Shown in pieces: positions 18,146 through 26,920 of a stretch of DNA of 64,000 nt. Under the pieces are notes generated by a model that was not told the DNA's origin, searched no databases, and worked only from the letters and a program-made list of their open reading frames with translations. The stretch's first letter is position 1. Each line of letters starts with the position of its first letter. Source of the DNA: Streptomyces zagrosensis (GTDB taxonomy: Bacteria > Actinomycetota > Actinomycetes > Streptomycetales > Streptomycetaceae); the NCBI RefSeq assembly GCF_014203645.1, contig NZ_JACHJL010000008.1, positions 186,001 through 250,000 of the forward strand. Direction: 5' to 3'. Both the position numbers and the translations under genes were made by a program.

Positions 18146-18310
18146 CTATGCCTACGAGGTGAGCTGTCGGATTCGGGCTGGAGTTGCCCGGACGTGTTTT
18201 CAGCGGCGTACGCCGCAACACGTCTTCACCCCAAGCCGACCGCGCTGACGCACGGTGCGGCACTTACCTGGTTCCCCCGCTCTTGCCGTCATGACTGTGG
18301 GGTTTCTCCG
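18146..18310 (-). ncRNA. ydaO-type cyclic-di-AMP riboswitch in the wall-hydrolase leader
   Basis: Read on the minus strand, the leader contains the conserved ydaO aptamer blocks in order: GCGGGGGAACCAGG (about 18278-18267), GGGGTGAAGACG (18232-18221), and the 3' block CCGACAGCTCACCTCGTAGG ending near 18150, only about 20 nt before the ATG of the Rpf-LysM-M23 gene. In streptomycetes this riboswitch class is known to precede rpf-type hydrolase genes and to reduce expression when c-di-AMP is high. Exact P1 boundaries are estimated. Confidence 0.9.
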
Positions 18311-18858
18311 CAGCCAGCGGCAAGATTCGGCATTCCGGCTGCGGATACCCGCCTTCGTTTCAGCGGGAGCGCAAACAAAACACATTCATTTCCCGGACGA
18401 CAAGCCTGAGTCGCCCGGCAAAGATCGATTAAGGCGATAGCTCGCGATGCGAGATAACGCTATGCATGGGATCTATCCCCCACGGCGATGACGCCGCAGC
18501 CTTCGGCAAGACGAGTTCCCCCGTCTGGCGGGGGCTTGACGAAAAACGAGGATCACCCGAACACGGCGCGTTACAGATCAACAAGGGCCGCCCGTGAGCT
18601 ACACCACAACGTGCGAGAAGTCCGAATGGTCCGTTTCTAATTGATCTTTCCTGGCCGCTCGATGGGGGTCTCGATGCCCGAGGCGGGAGATTCACCGCCG
18701 CGCGCCGCGCCCATGGCTGCTCGCGACCCTCGTCACATCCCCATCTGAGAACACGCGAGGAAGGCCCGCCAGGTTGCCTCGTCCCCCCATATTCCTCGTC
18801 CGCCAATCGCCGAACCGATCCGCCGCCAACCCCCGCCCTGGCCTTTCACCAGGGGTAT
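18311..18858. other. Promoter/leader region upstream of the riboswitch, no gene seen
   Basis: About 550 nt with lower GC than its surroundings (18370-18480 and 18540-18660 especially). It contains a small hairpin CCCCCG-n5-CGGGGG at 18518-18534. It should hold the promoter of the wall-hydrolase transcript and perhaps a 5' leader. Open frames here lack ribosome sites and domain signals. Confidence 0.5.
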
Positions 18859-18894
18859 CGGTAGGGAGCCGGCGCTCGATACGGCTCCCTACCG
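18859..18894 (-). terminator. Terminator hairpin downstream of the alpha/beta hydrolase
   Basis: CGGTAGGGAGCCG and CGGCTCCCTACCG form a perfect 13-bp stem with a 10-nt loop, 11 nt beyond the hydrolase stop on the minus strand. Confidence 0.75.
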
Positions 18895-18905
18895 GGATGG
18901 GGCGA

Positions 18906-19856
18906 CTATCGACCCCCAGCCGGTGTGGAGTCCGCCGCGAAGAACGCCGCCAGTTCGCGCACCACTATTTGCGGCTGCTCCTCCGGTACGTAGTGGCCGC
19001 TCCCCTTGACCTCGACGACGCGAATGTCGGTGCCCTTGTCGGCACCCATCTGCGCGCGCAGCGCGGGATAGCTGGTCTCGCCCGCCAGCGTCAGCACAGG
19101 AAGCGTCACCGGGTCATAGCTGGCCAGGTCGGTGATGTCCTGCCGCATCGTCTGGTACCAGCCGTTGCCCGCACGGATGGCGTCACGGGTGTCGTAGGCG
19201 TGTGCGTAGATGCGCCGCGCGTCCTCCTCCACGGAGTCCTGGTCGAGCAGCATGTGCCCGTACAGCCAATCGATCACCGGCCGGAAGCGCCCGACCAGCA
19301 GTTCCTCGGGGAGGCCACGCACCTGGTTGAACGCGAACCACCACGGATATCCGCCGCTGCCGTGCGCGAGGGCCGCCGCCTGCTCGTCGGAGCCGGGCAG
19401 CATGCCGATCTCCAGCCAGGAAGCGTCGGGCACTCCCAGATCGATGGTGACCAGGCGACGTACGGACTCCGGATGATTGGCGGCCAGGTGGTAGCCGAGC
19501 GAGGCGCCAATGTCATGCCCGGCGACGAACGCCGCATCGTGGCCCAGGTGCCGGATCAGTTCGTGGATGTCCCGCGCCATGGTGCGCTTGTCATAGCCGG
19601 ACTCGGGCTTGTCCGAGCCGCCCATGCCACGGAGATCGACGGCGGTCACCCGGAAGGTACGCGCCAGCGCGGGCAGCACCTTACGGAACTGCCACCACGT
19701 CTGCGGCCAGCCACCCAGCAAGATCAGCGGCGCGCCACTGCCGCCGGTCACATGGTGCAGCCGTACGCCGTTGACATCGGCGTACGCGCTGACGAAGTCG
19801 CCCTCAAGGGAGGCGGCCAACTCGGCATCGGTGGGTACGGGGCGCGGTGCGGTCAT
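18906..19856 (-). CDS. Alpha/beta hydrolase, epoxide-hydrolase-like
   Basis: 316 residues. The nucleophile elbow reads VAGHDIGASLG with Asp115 in place of Ser, which points to the epoxide hydrolase/haloalkane dehalogenase branch. The usual HGWP oxyanion motif is GGWP (LLGGWPQTWWQF), and the catalytic His is in GSGHYVPEEQP near the end. Cytoplasmic, no signal peptide. The ATG at 19856 has AAGGA at 7-nt spacing; an upstream extension of 57 codons would cross an operator-like palindrome and is rejected. It is followed (in genome order) by a TetR gene on the same strand, and both carry nearly the same 18-bp palindrome upstream. This suggests xenobiotic-induced expression. Substrate unknown. Confidence 0.87.
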   Translation of the reverse strand: MTAPRPVPTDAELAASLEGDFVSAYADVNGVRLHHVTGGSGAPLILLGGWPQTWWQFRKVLPALARTFRVTAVDLRGMGGSDKPESGYDKRTMARDIHELIRHLGHDAAFVAGHDIGASLGYHLAANHPESVRRLVTIDLGVPDASWLEIGMLPGSDEQAAALAHGSGGYPWWFAFNQVRGLPEELLVGRFRPVIDWLYGHMLLDQDSVEEDARRIYAHAYDTRDAIRAGNGWYQTMRQDITDLASYDPVTLPVLTLAGETSYPALRAQMGADKGTDIRVVEVKGSGHYVPEEQPQIVVRELAAFFAADSTPAGGR

Positions 19857-19871
19857 CACGTCATCCTTTTT

Positions 19872-19889
19872 CTTGAATGTTCGGTCAAG
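19872..19889. promoter_or_regulatory. TetR operator candidate before the hydrolase
   Basis: CTTGAATGTTCGGTCAAG, an 18-bp imperfect palindrome 15 nt upstream of the hydrolase ATG. Its reverse complement differs at only two positions from the palindrome upstream of the neighbouring tetR gene. Confidence 0.7.
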
Positions 19890-20052
19890 TAAACGGGCAG
19901 GTACACGGGCGACAGTGCGCACAGGATGCGAGAGGAGACAGGGCAGAGCGGGAAGACGGAGGAGGAAAGAGAGCAGGAGAGAAAGGAGGAAAGGAGCGCT
20001 ACCCGGGGCAGCACGAAGGTGTTTCACCTGACCCCAGGGACCGGCCGTACGC

Positions 20053-20631
20053 TCAGTCGAGGAGGGTCAGCGCCCGCTCCACGGTGTCATCGAGGAAGCG
20101 CTGCCGTACCGGGGTCTTGCCCACTACGCGGATGCCCTGGAGCAGCGTCACCAGGAACCTGGCGAGCGAGGCCGGGTCCTTGTCCTGAGCCAACTCCCCC
20201 TCTGCCCTGGCCCGTACGAGCGCTCCCATGATGGCGGTCTCCAAGGTTTCCAGGGAGGCGGCCACCCGCCGGCTCGCCCCCTGGTCCGCGGGCAGTTCGA
20301 CCGCGGTGTTGGTCATCAGGCAGCCCTTGTGGTCGGCGTCCTTTAGGGCACTTTCCGCGTAGTAGCGGACCATGTCGCGTACTGCTGCGAGCCCGGAGCC
20401 GGCCCCGGACAGTCGGCCGACGATGGCTTCCCTGGCGTCCTCGCCATAACGGTCCATGGCCTTGAGGTAGAGCTCGCGCTTGCCGCCGAAGGTGCCGTAG
20501 ATGCTGCCCCGGCCGAGGCCGAGGTGCTCCACCAAGTCCTGCATGGAGGTGGCCTCGTACCCCTTGCGCCAAAACAGATCCATGGCCGCTCGCAGCGCGG
20601 CGTCCGGGTCAAATTCCTTGGTCCTACCCAT
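20053..20631 (-). CDS. TetR-family regulator of the hydrolase gene
   Basis: 192 residues. Helix-turn-helix in GRTKEFDPDAALRAAMDLFW ... SMQDLVEHLGLGRGSIYGTF, then a TetR_C-type domain (KGCLMTNTAVEL is typical of the AcrR/NemR group, which often senses electrophiles). The ATG at 20631 (AAGG 9 nt upstream) is preferred; the ATG at 20664 lies inside the 20652-20669 palindrome, which would be hidden in the coding region otherwise. The gene is transcribed toward the hydrolase, 196 nt away, and probably represses both. Ligand not known. Confidence 0.9.
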   Translation of the reverse strand: MGRTKEFDPDAALRAAMDLFWRKGYEATSMQDLVEHLGLGRGSIYGTFGGKRELYLKAMDRYGEDAREAIVGRLSGAGSGLAAVRDMVRYYAESALKDADHKGCLMTNTAVELPADQGASRRVAASLETLETAIMGALVRARAEGELAQDKDPASLARFLVTLLQGIRVVGKTPVRQRFLDDTVERALTLLD

Positions 20632-20651
20632 GGGGTCAGACCTTACTCGAT

Positions 20652-20669
20652 CTTGACCGTTCATTCAAG
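20652..20669. promoter_or_regulatory. TetR operator candidate before its own gene
   Basis: CTTGACCGTTCATTCAAG, 18 bp, 20 nt upstream of the chosen tetR start. It matches the reverse complement of the site at 19872-19889 in 16 of 18 positions. Confidence 0.7.
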
Positions 20670-20862
20670 AAACAAGGTAGGAGCTACAGCGGACGCTCGC
20701 GCATCCTCCGGGCACGGCCGCAACCTGCCGAACTCCTGCGCCGAGTTGAAGCCTTGCGCGATGTCGGTGGCGCAGAGTCGATGGTGCTGGGCTGGTGGCG
20801 CTGAGTTGGTGACGCTGGGTCGGCTGGCTGTGCGATGTCGATGGCGTAAGGGACCCGGTGGC

Positions 20863-21672
20863 ATGCTGACCTCCGTGAACGCACGACCACGCATCCAGCT
20901 CACGATCGCCCCCGAACTACGCCACTTCGTCGCCCCCGACCGCAGAGACGGGCCCTTCCCTGTCACCACCGATGGGGCATCCTCACTCGGCCACGTGGTG
21001 GAGTCCGTCGGCGTGCCACTGACCGAGGCCGGCGAACTGCTGGTCGATGGCCGCCCAGAGCCCGTCTCGCGGGTGCCAAGAGCAGGCGAGTGCGTGGAAG
21101 TACGCGGCGTACAACGGCCCCAGTCGGTGCCGGGCGCGCCGCTGCGGTTCCTTCTCGATGTCCATCTGGGCACCCTCGCGCGCCGGATGCGGCTGCTGGG
21201 GATCGACGCCGCCTACGAGAACCAGGACATCGGCGACGCGGCACTTGCCACGCTGTCGGCGGCCGATCGCCGAGTTCTGCTCACCCGTGACCGCGGCCTC
21301 CTGCGGCGGCGAGAGCTATGGGCGGGGGCGTACGTATACAGCGACCGCCCCGACGAACAACTCCGGGACGTGCTCAGCAGGTTCGCACCGCAGCTCGCGC
21401 CATGGACTCGATGCAGCGCATGCAACGGGCTCCTGGTCGAGGCGGCCAAGGAGTCCGTGGGCGAGCGCCTTGAGCAGGGGACGCGCAGCACCTACGACGT
21501 CTTCGCCCAGTGCACGGCGTGCCAGCGGGTGTACTGGCCTGGTGCCCACCATGCGCGACTGGAGGCCATCGTGGCCGATGCATTGCGCGAGTTCGCGCCG
21601 CTGCTCGGGCGGCGCCCGAAGCCCGCAGGTCCACTGTCGGGGCCGCCGGATGCCGGGCCGGCGGCGCCATAA
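20863..21672 (+). CDS. Mut7-C RNase-fold protein with N-terminal ubiquitin-like domain
   Basis: 269 residues. Residues about 10-85 form a ubiquitin/ThiS-like domain (IQLTIAPELRHFVAPDRRDG ... ESVGVPLTEAGELLVDGRPE). From about residue 90 comes the Mut7-C/DUF82 PIN-like RNase domain (FLLDVHLGTLARRMRLLGID, DRRVLLTRDRGLLRRRELW), ending in a zinc ribbon CSAC...CTAC. The fused architecture is common in actinobacteria. It is thought to be an RNA-processing nuclease, but no substrate is established. ATG at 20863 behind AAGGG; a GTG four codons later is possible. It is divergent from the tetR gene and 184 nt upstream of the secreted peptidase. Confidence 0.87.
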   Translation: MLTSVNARPRIQLTIAPELRHFVAPDRRDGPFPVTTDGASSLGHVVESVGVPLTEAGELLVDGRPEPVSRVPRAGECVEVRGVQRPQSVPGAPLRFLLDVHLGTLARRMRLLGIDAAYENQDIGDAALATLSAADRRVLLTRDRGLLRRRELWAGAYVYSDRPDEQLRDVLSRFAPQLAPWTRCSACNGLLVEAAKESVGERLEQGTRSTYDVFAQCTACQRVYWPGAHHARLEAIVADALREFAPLLGRRPKPAGPLSGPPDAGPAAP

Positions 21673-21856
21673 GACACCGCTGCCGACCGCCACCCGCACG
21701 CCTCCGCACGCTGGCGCAATTCCCTAACACCAGGGGTTTTAGCCGCACACCAGCGACCCGGGAGACGATCCCCCATCGACAGTGGACGATCTCTCTCAAG
21801 CGCGCACGCGCCGACGTGAAGTCGCAGCGTTGCAGCGTTGCAGCAAGGAGGCCCGT

Positions 21857-23839
21857 GTGCTCAGCTCACGATGGCGCCGGGGCATGGTCACCGCGACAGC
21901 GGTGACGACGTCCCTCGCCGCCCTCGCCATCGGCCCGGCACTCGCCGATGGGACCGGTGCGTCCGACAAGCCCTCGATCAAGGTCGAGGATGGCCGTACG
22001 CAAGCGGCGTTCTCCTACCGGGACGCCATTCGCGAACACATCATGGTGCAACTCACCGTCGATAGCGACCGCGATGGAAAGCTCGACCGCGCCGGCGTGG
22101 ACGTCATCCGGCCCAAGGAAACCGATCAGGGCCTCAAGGTCCCGTCAATCATCGAGTCGAGCCCGTACAACGACACCGTGGGCCGCGGCTTTGAGGCGGA
22201 GAAGAAGTCCTGGGACGCCGCCGGCAACCCCGTCACGTTCCCGATGCACTACGACAACTACTTCGTGCCGCGCGGCTATGCGATCGTCCAGGTGGACACC
22301 ACGGGCACGGCCACGTCGGACGGCTGCTTCACCGTGGGAGGTGACAGCGATGTCGCGGCGAGCAAGGCGGCCGTTGACTGGCTGAACGGCCGTGTGAAGG
22401 GCTACCGCGCCGATGGCAGCGAGGCGAAGGCCGACTGGTCAACCGGCAAGTCCGGGATGATCGGGAAGTCGTTCGACGGGACGCTGGCCAACGCCGTCGC
22501 CGGCACCGGCGTGGACGGCCTGGAGACGATCGTGCCGATCTCGGCCGTCAGTTCCTGGTACGACATCACCCGCTCCAACGGTGCGAAGCACTGGGAGGGT
22601 TTCAGCCAGTACCTCTCCACCGCGTTGGACACCGATCCGGACGCGAAGTGCCAGGCGGTGCGCGAAGATCTGGCGGCCGGTGAGGACGATGCGACCGGCA
22701 ACTACAACGCGTACTGGCACGAACGGAACTACGTCGCCAAGCCCGCACCCGAGATCGGCCACGTCACGGCGAGCGTGCTGGCGGTGCACACCTTGAACGA
22801 CCAAAACGTGCGGCCCAACCAGTTCAGCCGGTGGTGGGACGGGCTGAAGCAGCAGGGCGTGCCGCGCAAGTTGTGGCTTGGCCAGTACGGGCACACCGAC
22901 GCCTTTGACTTCCCTGGCCGCCGCGACCTGTGGCAGGACACCCTGCACCAGTGGTTGGACTATTGGCTGCACGGGGTCAAGAACGGGATCATGGACGAGC
23001 CCCGGGTCGATCTACAAACCGGGCCCACCCGGTGGACCACCCAGTCCGACTGGCCCGCCCGCACGTCGTCGGTGCCGCTGTACCCGGGCGCCAACGGCTC
23101 GCTCGGGCTCCGCCCCGCGCCCAGCGGTGCGCAGTCATTCACTGACCTCAAGGTCAGCGAGGCGGACCTGATCACCGACCCGACGACCACCAAGCCCGGC
23201 CGACTCGCCTACGTCAGCCAGCCGTTGACCAGCGCCGCCCGGCTCTCCGGGACTCCGGCGGTGGACATCAAGCTCACGCTGGACAAGCCGACGTCCAATC
23301 TGACGGCGATGCTGGTGGATTACGGCGAGGACGAGCGGATCGACGTCACCCGCAACGAGCCACAAAACGACCTGCACGACGGCGTCCAGCTCGTTGCCGA
23401 AGAGAGCTGCCACGGCGAAAGCACCGCCGAAGACGATGCCTGTTACCGCAAGGTCGTCAATGTGACGGCGCGCAATGCCGTCCATGTCATCGCCCGCGGC
23501 TCGATGGACGCACAAAACCACACGTCGCTGAGCCATCCCCGCCCGCTGACGCCGGGCCAGAGCTACCAAATCCGCTGGCAGACGCTGCCCAACGACTACG
23601 AGATCAAGCCCGGCCACCGGATCGGCCTCGTGCTCGCCGGCACCCCCGCCGAGTATTTGTACTTCGAGACCGCCACCGGCGCGAAGGCGACGGTGGACCT
23701 ACCCGGCAGCAAGATCAGCATTCCGGTGGTGGGCTCCACGCTGACCGGCGCCAACTTCGCCCCGGCGGAGCGCGCCAGCAAGCCATGGCGCGGGCCGAGC
23801 ACCGCACCGCGCCCACCGCGGCCGACGCTGCCGCACTGA
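21857..23839 (+). CDS. Secreted X-Pro dipeptidyl-peptidase/CocE-like serine hydrolase
   Basis: 660 residues. The GTG at 21857 has AAGGAGG 6 nt upstream and opens a signal peptide (RRGMVTATAVTTSLAALAIGPALA). The catalytic domain is S15/CocE-type: Ser205 in GKSFDGTLA, with later candidates for Asp (LNDQNV region) and His (GQYGHTDAFD). The C-terminal jelly-roll domain (residues about 430-640) is the X-Pro_C module. It would release N-terminal X-Pro dipeptides from extracellular peptides; in streptomycetes such enzymes are secreted with other proteases. Stand-alone gene with no operon partner seen. Confidence 0.9.
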   Translation: MLSSRWRRGMVTATAVTTSLAALAIGPALADGTGASDKPSIKVEDGRTQAAFSYRDAIREHIMVQLTVDSDRDGKLDRAGVDVIRPKETDQGLKVPSIIESSPYNDTVGRGFEAEKKSWDAAGNPVTFPMHYDNYFVPRGYAIVQVDTTGTATSDGCFTVGGDSDVAASKAAVDWLNGRVKGYRADGSEAKADWSTGKSGMIGKSFDGTLANAVAGTGVDGLETIVPISAVSSWYDITRSNGAKHWEGFSQYLSTALDTDPDAKCQAVREDLAAGEDDATGNYNAYWHERNYVAKPAPEIGHVTASVLAVHTLNDQNVRPNQFSRWWDGLKQQGVPRKLWLGQYGHTDAFDFPGRRDLWQDTLHQWLDYWLHGVKNGIMDEPRVDLQTGPTRWTTQSDWPARTSSVPLYPGANGSLGLRPAPSGAQSFTDLKVSEADLITDPTTTKPGRLAYVSQPLTSAARLSGTPAVDIKLTLDKPTSNLTAMLVDYGEDERIDVTRNEPQNDLHDGVQLVAEESCHGESTAEDDACYRKVVNVTARNAVHVIARGSMDAQNHTSLSHPRPLTPGQSYQIRWQTLPNDYEIKPGHRIGLVLAGTPAEYLYFETATGAKATVDLPGSKISIPVVGSTLTGANFAPAERASKPWRGPSTAPRPPRPTLPH

Positions 23840-23887
23840 CGACCGGCACGCACAACGAACAGGTCATCTCGCGCGCCAGCGTTCCGC

Positions 23888-23927
23888 TGCCCTGCCCTGC
23901 CCTGCCCTGCCCTGCCCTGCCCTGCCC
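23888..23927. repeat. (CCTGC)n pentanucleotide tandem repeat
   Basis: At least seven exact CCTGC copies in a row with partial copies at both ends, in the gap between the peptidase and methyltransferase genes. A slippage-prone microsatellite; copy number is probably variable between isolates. Confidence 0.9.
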
Positions 23928-24048
23928 AAAGCGTGTCGCTCTACCGCCGACGTGCGGCCCGGTCAGCTCCGTGGCCGGGTCTCACTCGCACGGGTGCCGC
24001 TGGCGCGAGTCGCACAGAGTGGAGCCAACCGGGCGTAGCGTTGCATAC

Positions 24049-24855
24049 ATGACGAAAATCAACCTCAAGGGCGAGAAAGCCACACTCCTCCCCACCTTGT
24101 ACGGCAGGGCGCTCGACTCCCAGTCGCCCGACTCGATCCTGCACGACACCATGGCCTACGAGGCCGTTCAGCAGCTTGAGTTCGACTTCTCCCTGGTGGG
24201 CCTGCGGCGCGGAGACGATACCTCGATCGCGCTGCGGGCCCAGCACCTCGACGACTGGGTGCGCGAGTTCCTTGCAGCGCACCCCGAATCGGTCGTGCTG
24301 CACCTGGGCTGCGGCCTCGACACCCGAGCGTTCCGCATCGACCCGGGCCCTTCGGTCCAGTGGTTCGACGTGGACTATCCCGAGGTCATCGACCTGCGCC
24401 GGCAACTCTTCCCGGACCGCCAGGGTTGTGAGGCCATCGGCTCGTCGGTGACCGACCCGATGTGGCTCGCCGAAATCAAGGGCGACCTGCCGGTACTCGT
24501 GGTCGCCGAGGGCCTGTTCATGTACCTCAAGGAGGACGAGGGCAAGGAGTTGGTACGTCGCATCCTGGACCACTTCCCCAGTGGTCAGCTCGTCTTCGAC
24601 GGCCTGAGCAGGCGCGGCGTACAACTCCAGAAGCTGAACAAGGCGGTGCAGGCCGCCAAGGCGAAGGTGTACTGGGGCTTTGACAGCTGCGCGGAGTTGG
24701 AGGCGATCGACTCCCGGCTGCGGTGCGTAGCGTCCATGAGCGCCTTCGAGCTCCACAACGACAAGCTGCCCACGAGCTTTCGGCTGACGGCCAAGGTGTC
24801 CAAGGTCTTCACGGGCATGAAGAACCTCGCCGTCTTCTACCGGATGGAATTTTGA
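24049..24855 (+). CDS. PPM-family O-methyltransferase (TcmP/leucine carboxyl methyltransferase-like)
   Basis: 268 residues from the ATG at 24049. An SAM-dependent class I enzyme with the LCM/TcmP signature: LHLGCGLDTRAFRID (SAM-binding loop), VQWFDVDYPEVIDLR and LVVAEGLFMYL. The family methylates carboxyl or hydroxyl groups, including polyketide intermediates such as tetracenomycin, but no biosynthetic cluster surrounds this gene. No ribosome site stronger than weak purines is visible. It converges with the SulP transporter gene 61 nt away. Substrate unknown. Confidence 0.9.
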   Translation: MTKINLKGEKATLLPTLYGRALDSQSPDSILHDTMAYEAVQQLEFDFSLVGLRRGDDTSIALRAQHLDDWVREFLAAHPESVVLHLGCGLDTRAFRIDPGPSVQWFDVDYPEVIDLRRQLFPDRQGCEAIGSSVTDPMWLAEIKGDLPVLVVAEGLFMYLKEDEGKELVRRILDHFPSGQLVFDGLSRRGVQLQKLNKAVQAAKAKVYWGFDSCAELEAIDSRLRCVASMSAFELHNDKLPTSFRLTAKVSKVFTGMKNLAVFYRMEF

Positions 24856-24916
24856 GCCCGGGCTCTCGTCGAGCGAGCCGGGGCGGGCTGCGGGCGGCTT
24901 GTCCGGGACTCGGGTC

Positions 24917-26437
24917 TCAGTGGCCCGAGGTGAGTCGTCCGGCCAGCTTGCCGTGCATCTCGGCGCTGGGCTCGTTGAGGCCGACGATGGTGACCTTCTT
25001 GCCGCGCTGCTCGTACTTGTTCTCTATCGCGTCCAGGGCGGCCACCGACGAGGCGTCCCAGATGTGCGCGTCGGTCAGGTCGATGACCACGTCGTCGGGA
25101 TCGTTCGCATAGTCGAACTGGTAGACGAGGTCGTTGGAGGAGGCGAAGAACAGTTCGCCGGTGACCGCGTAGACGACCTGATGGCCCTGTGGATCGACCA
25201 CCGAGGAGACCTGCGCCAGGTGGGCCACGCGCTTGGCGAAGATCGCCATGGCGGTGAGGGAACCCGCGATGACCCCGATCGCGAGGTTGTGGGTGGCCAC
25301 CACGCAGCCAACGGTGACGACCATCACGAGGGTCTCGCCGAGCGGCATCCGCTTCAGGGTCTTCGGTTGGATGGAATGCCAGTCGAAGGTGGCGACCGAG
25401 ACCAAGACCATGACCGCGACCAGCGCCGCCATGGGGATATCGGAGACCACGGGCCCAAAGACGATGCACAAGACCATCAGGAAAGAGCCGGCCAAAAACG
25501 TGGACAGCCGAGTCCTTGCGCCCGAGGTCTTCACGTTGATCATGGTCTGGCCGATCATGGCGCAGCCGCCCATGCCGCCGAAGAAGCCGGTGACGATGTT
25601 GGCCACGCCCTGGCCGATGGACTCGCGGGTCTTGCCCGAGCGGGTGTCGGTGATGTCGTCCACCAACTTGGCGGTCATGAGCGACTCCATCAGCCCCACC
25701 AGTGCGAAGGCGAAGGCGTAGGGGGCGATGGTGGTCAGCGTGTCCAGGGTGAACGGCACATCCGGCAGGCCCGGCACCGGCAGCGAGGAGGGCAGCTCGC
25801 CCTTGTCCCCCACCGTGGGTACCGCGATGCCGGCGGCCACGGTGATGACGGTCAATATGACGATGGACACCAGCGGGGCCGGGACGGTCTTGGTGACCTT
25901 CGGAAAGAACACCATGAGCGCCAGTCCGCCAGCGATCAGTGGATAGACGGGCCACGGAACGTCGTGCATCTCCGGCACCTGGGCCATGAAGATCAAAATA
26001 GCGAGGGCGTTGACGAAGCCGACCATCACGCTGCGCGGCACGAAGCGCATCAGCTTGGCCACGCCAAGGCCGCCCAAAACGATTTGGATGATGCCGCCGA
26101 GAATGACGGCGGCGACCAGGTAGCCGAGGCCGTGCTCACGGTTGAGGGGGGCGATGACCAGGGCTATCGCGCCGGTGGCCGCGGAAATCATGGCCTTGCG
26201 CCCACCGACGAAGGAGATGACGACGGCCATGGTGAAGGACGCGAAGAGACCGACGCTCGGATCGACATCGGCGATGATCGAAAAGGAGATGGCCTCGGGG
26301 ATCAGGGCCAGGGCCACCACCAGACCAGCAAGGACCTCGGTGCGGAAGACCTTGGGCGAGGCGAGCCAGTCGGGCCTGCCGGTGTGCTGGGAAAGACGGG
26401 CGCGCAGGGTGGGGACTGCGGACAGCGGTGAAGGCAT
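24917..26437 (-). CDS. SulP-family anion transporter with STAS domain
   Basis: 506 residues. About 10-14 membrane segments with SulP features: EVLAGLVVALALIPEAISFS near the start, SAATGAIALVIAPL, and GFFGGMGGCAMIGQTMINVK in the middle. A C-terminal STAS domain (VVIDLTDAHIWDASSVAALD) follows. Transports sulfate, bicarbonate or related anions. The sequence resembles the subgroup often annotated as sulfate permease/MFS superfamily in actinomycetes. The ATG at 26437 lacks a strong ribosome site, and an upstream in-frame start at 26497 would add 20 basic residues; the shorter form is preferred. Confidence 0.9.
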   Translation of the reverse strand: MPSPLSAVPTLRARLSQHTGRPDWLASPKVFRTEVLAGLVVALALIPEAISFSIIADVDPSVGLFASFTMAVVISFVGGRKAMISAATGAIALVIAPLNREHGLGYLVAAVILGGIIQIVLGGLGVAKLMRFVPRSVMVGFVNALAILIFMAQVPEMHDVPWPVYPLIAGGLALMVFFPKVTKTVPAPLVSIVILTVITVAAGIAVPTVGDKGELPSSLPVPGLPDVPFTLDTLTTIAPYAFAFALVGLMESLMTAKLVDDITDTRSGKTRESIGQGVANIVTGFFGGMGGCAMIGQTMINVKTSGARTRLSTFLAGSFLMVLCIVFGPVVSDIPMAALVAVMVLVSVATFDWHSIQPKTLKRMPLGETLVMVVTVGCVVATHNLAIGVIAGSLTAMAIFAKRVAHLAQVSSVVDPQGHQVVYAVTGELFFASSNDLVYQFDYANDPDDVVIDLTDAHIWDASSVAALDAIENKYEQRGKKVTIVGLNEPSAEMHGKLAGRLTSGH

Positions 26438-26920
26438 GCAACCGTTTCTGTTCGGGCGCACGCGTCCGTGCGCTGGAGGCCTACGCGTCGCACTCAACCC
26501 CGTACGGGGTGCGGACTCACCGGTGATACGGCCTCGATACGGGCCCTGCCGGTAGGAATGGCGCCATCCGAAGCCCTCCGCTCCGGATGAGCGGTGCAGG
26601 CTCCGTTGGCTGCCGGCCGGGCATCATGGCCCGGAACCCTGTGGAAGCCGGCGCCGGCCTCATCGGGGCCGACGCGTTGGCGGGGCCGTCCCGCTCCGCT
26701 AGCGTCGGCGATGGCCCTCGAAAAAGTCTACCTTGGCGTAAGGGCAGCGCACGATCTACGGCTTGTGAAGTGGCGTACGCAGCGTCTCCAGCCCTGCACC
26801 CGCTCCAGCCCCGCAGCGTCTCCAGCCCCGCACCCGCTCCCGGCTCGCTCTCGCTCCCGGCCCGCACCCGCTCCCGGCTCGCTCCCTCAGGTCACCACGC
26901 CGTGGGGCGCCGCACCGCCT
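26438..26920. repeat. Intergenic region with GC-rich direct repeats
   Basis: About 480 nt between the SulP start and the next TetR stop. The segment 26781-26886 repeats CAGCCCCGCAGCGTCTCC and GCACCCGCTCCCGGCTCGCT units two to three times. The remainder is unremarkable, with Arg/Pro-rich open frames that show no domain. Presumably it holds the SulP promoter. Confidence 0.5.

Noticed and set aside
26517..26867. Minus-strand frame of 116 residues upstream of the SulP gene
   Set aside because: Composition follows the repeats, with no ribosome site or family resemblance.
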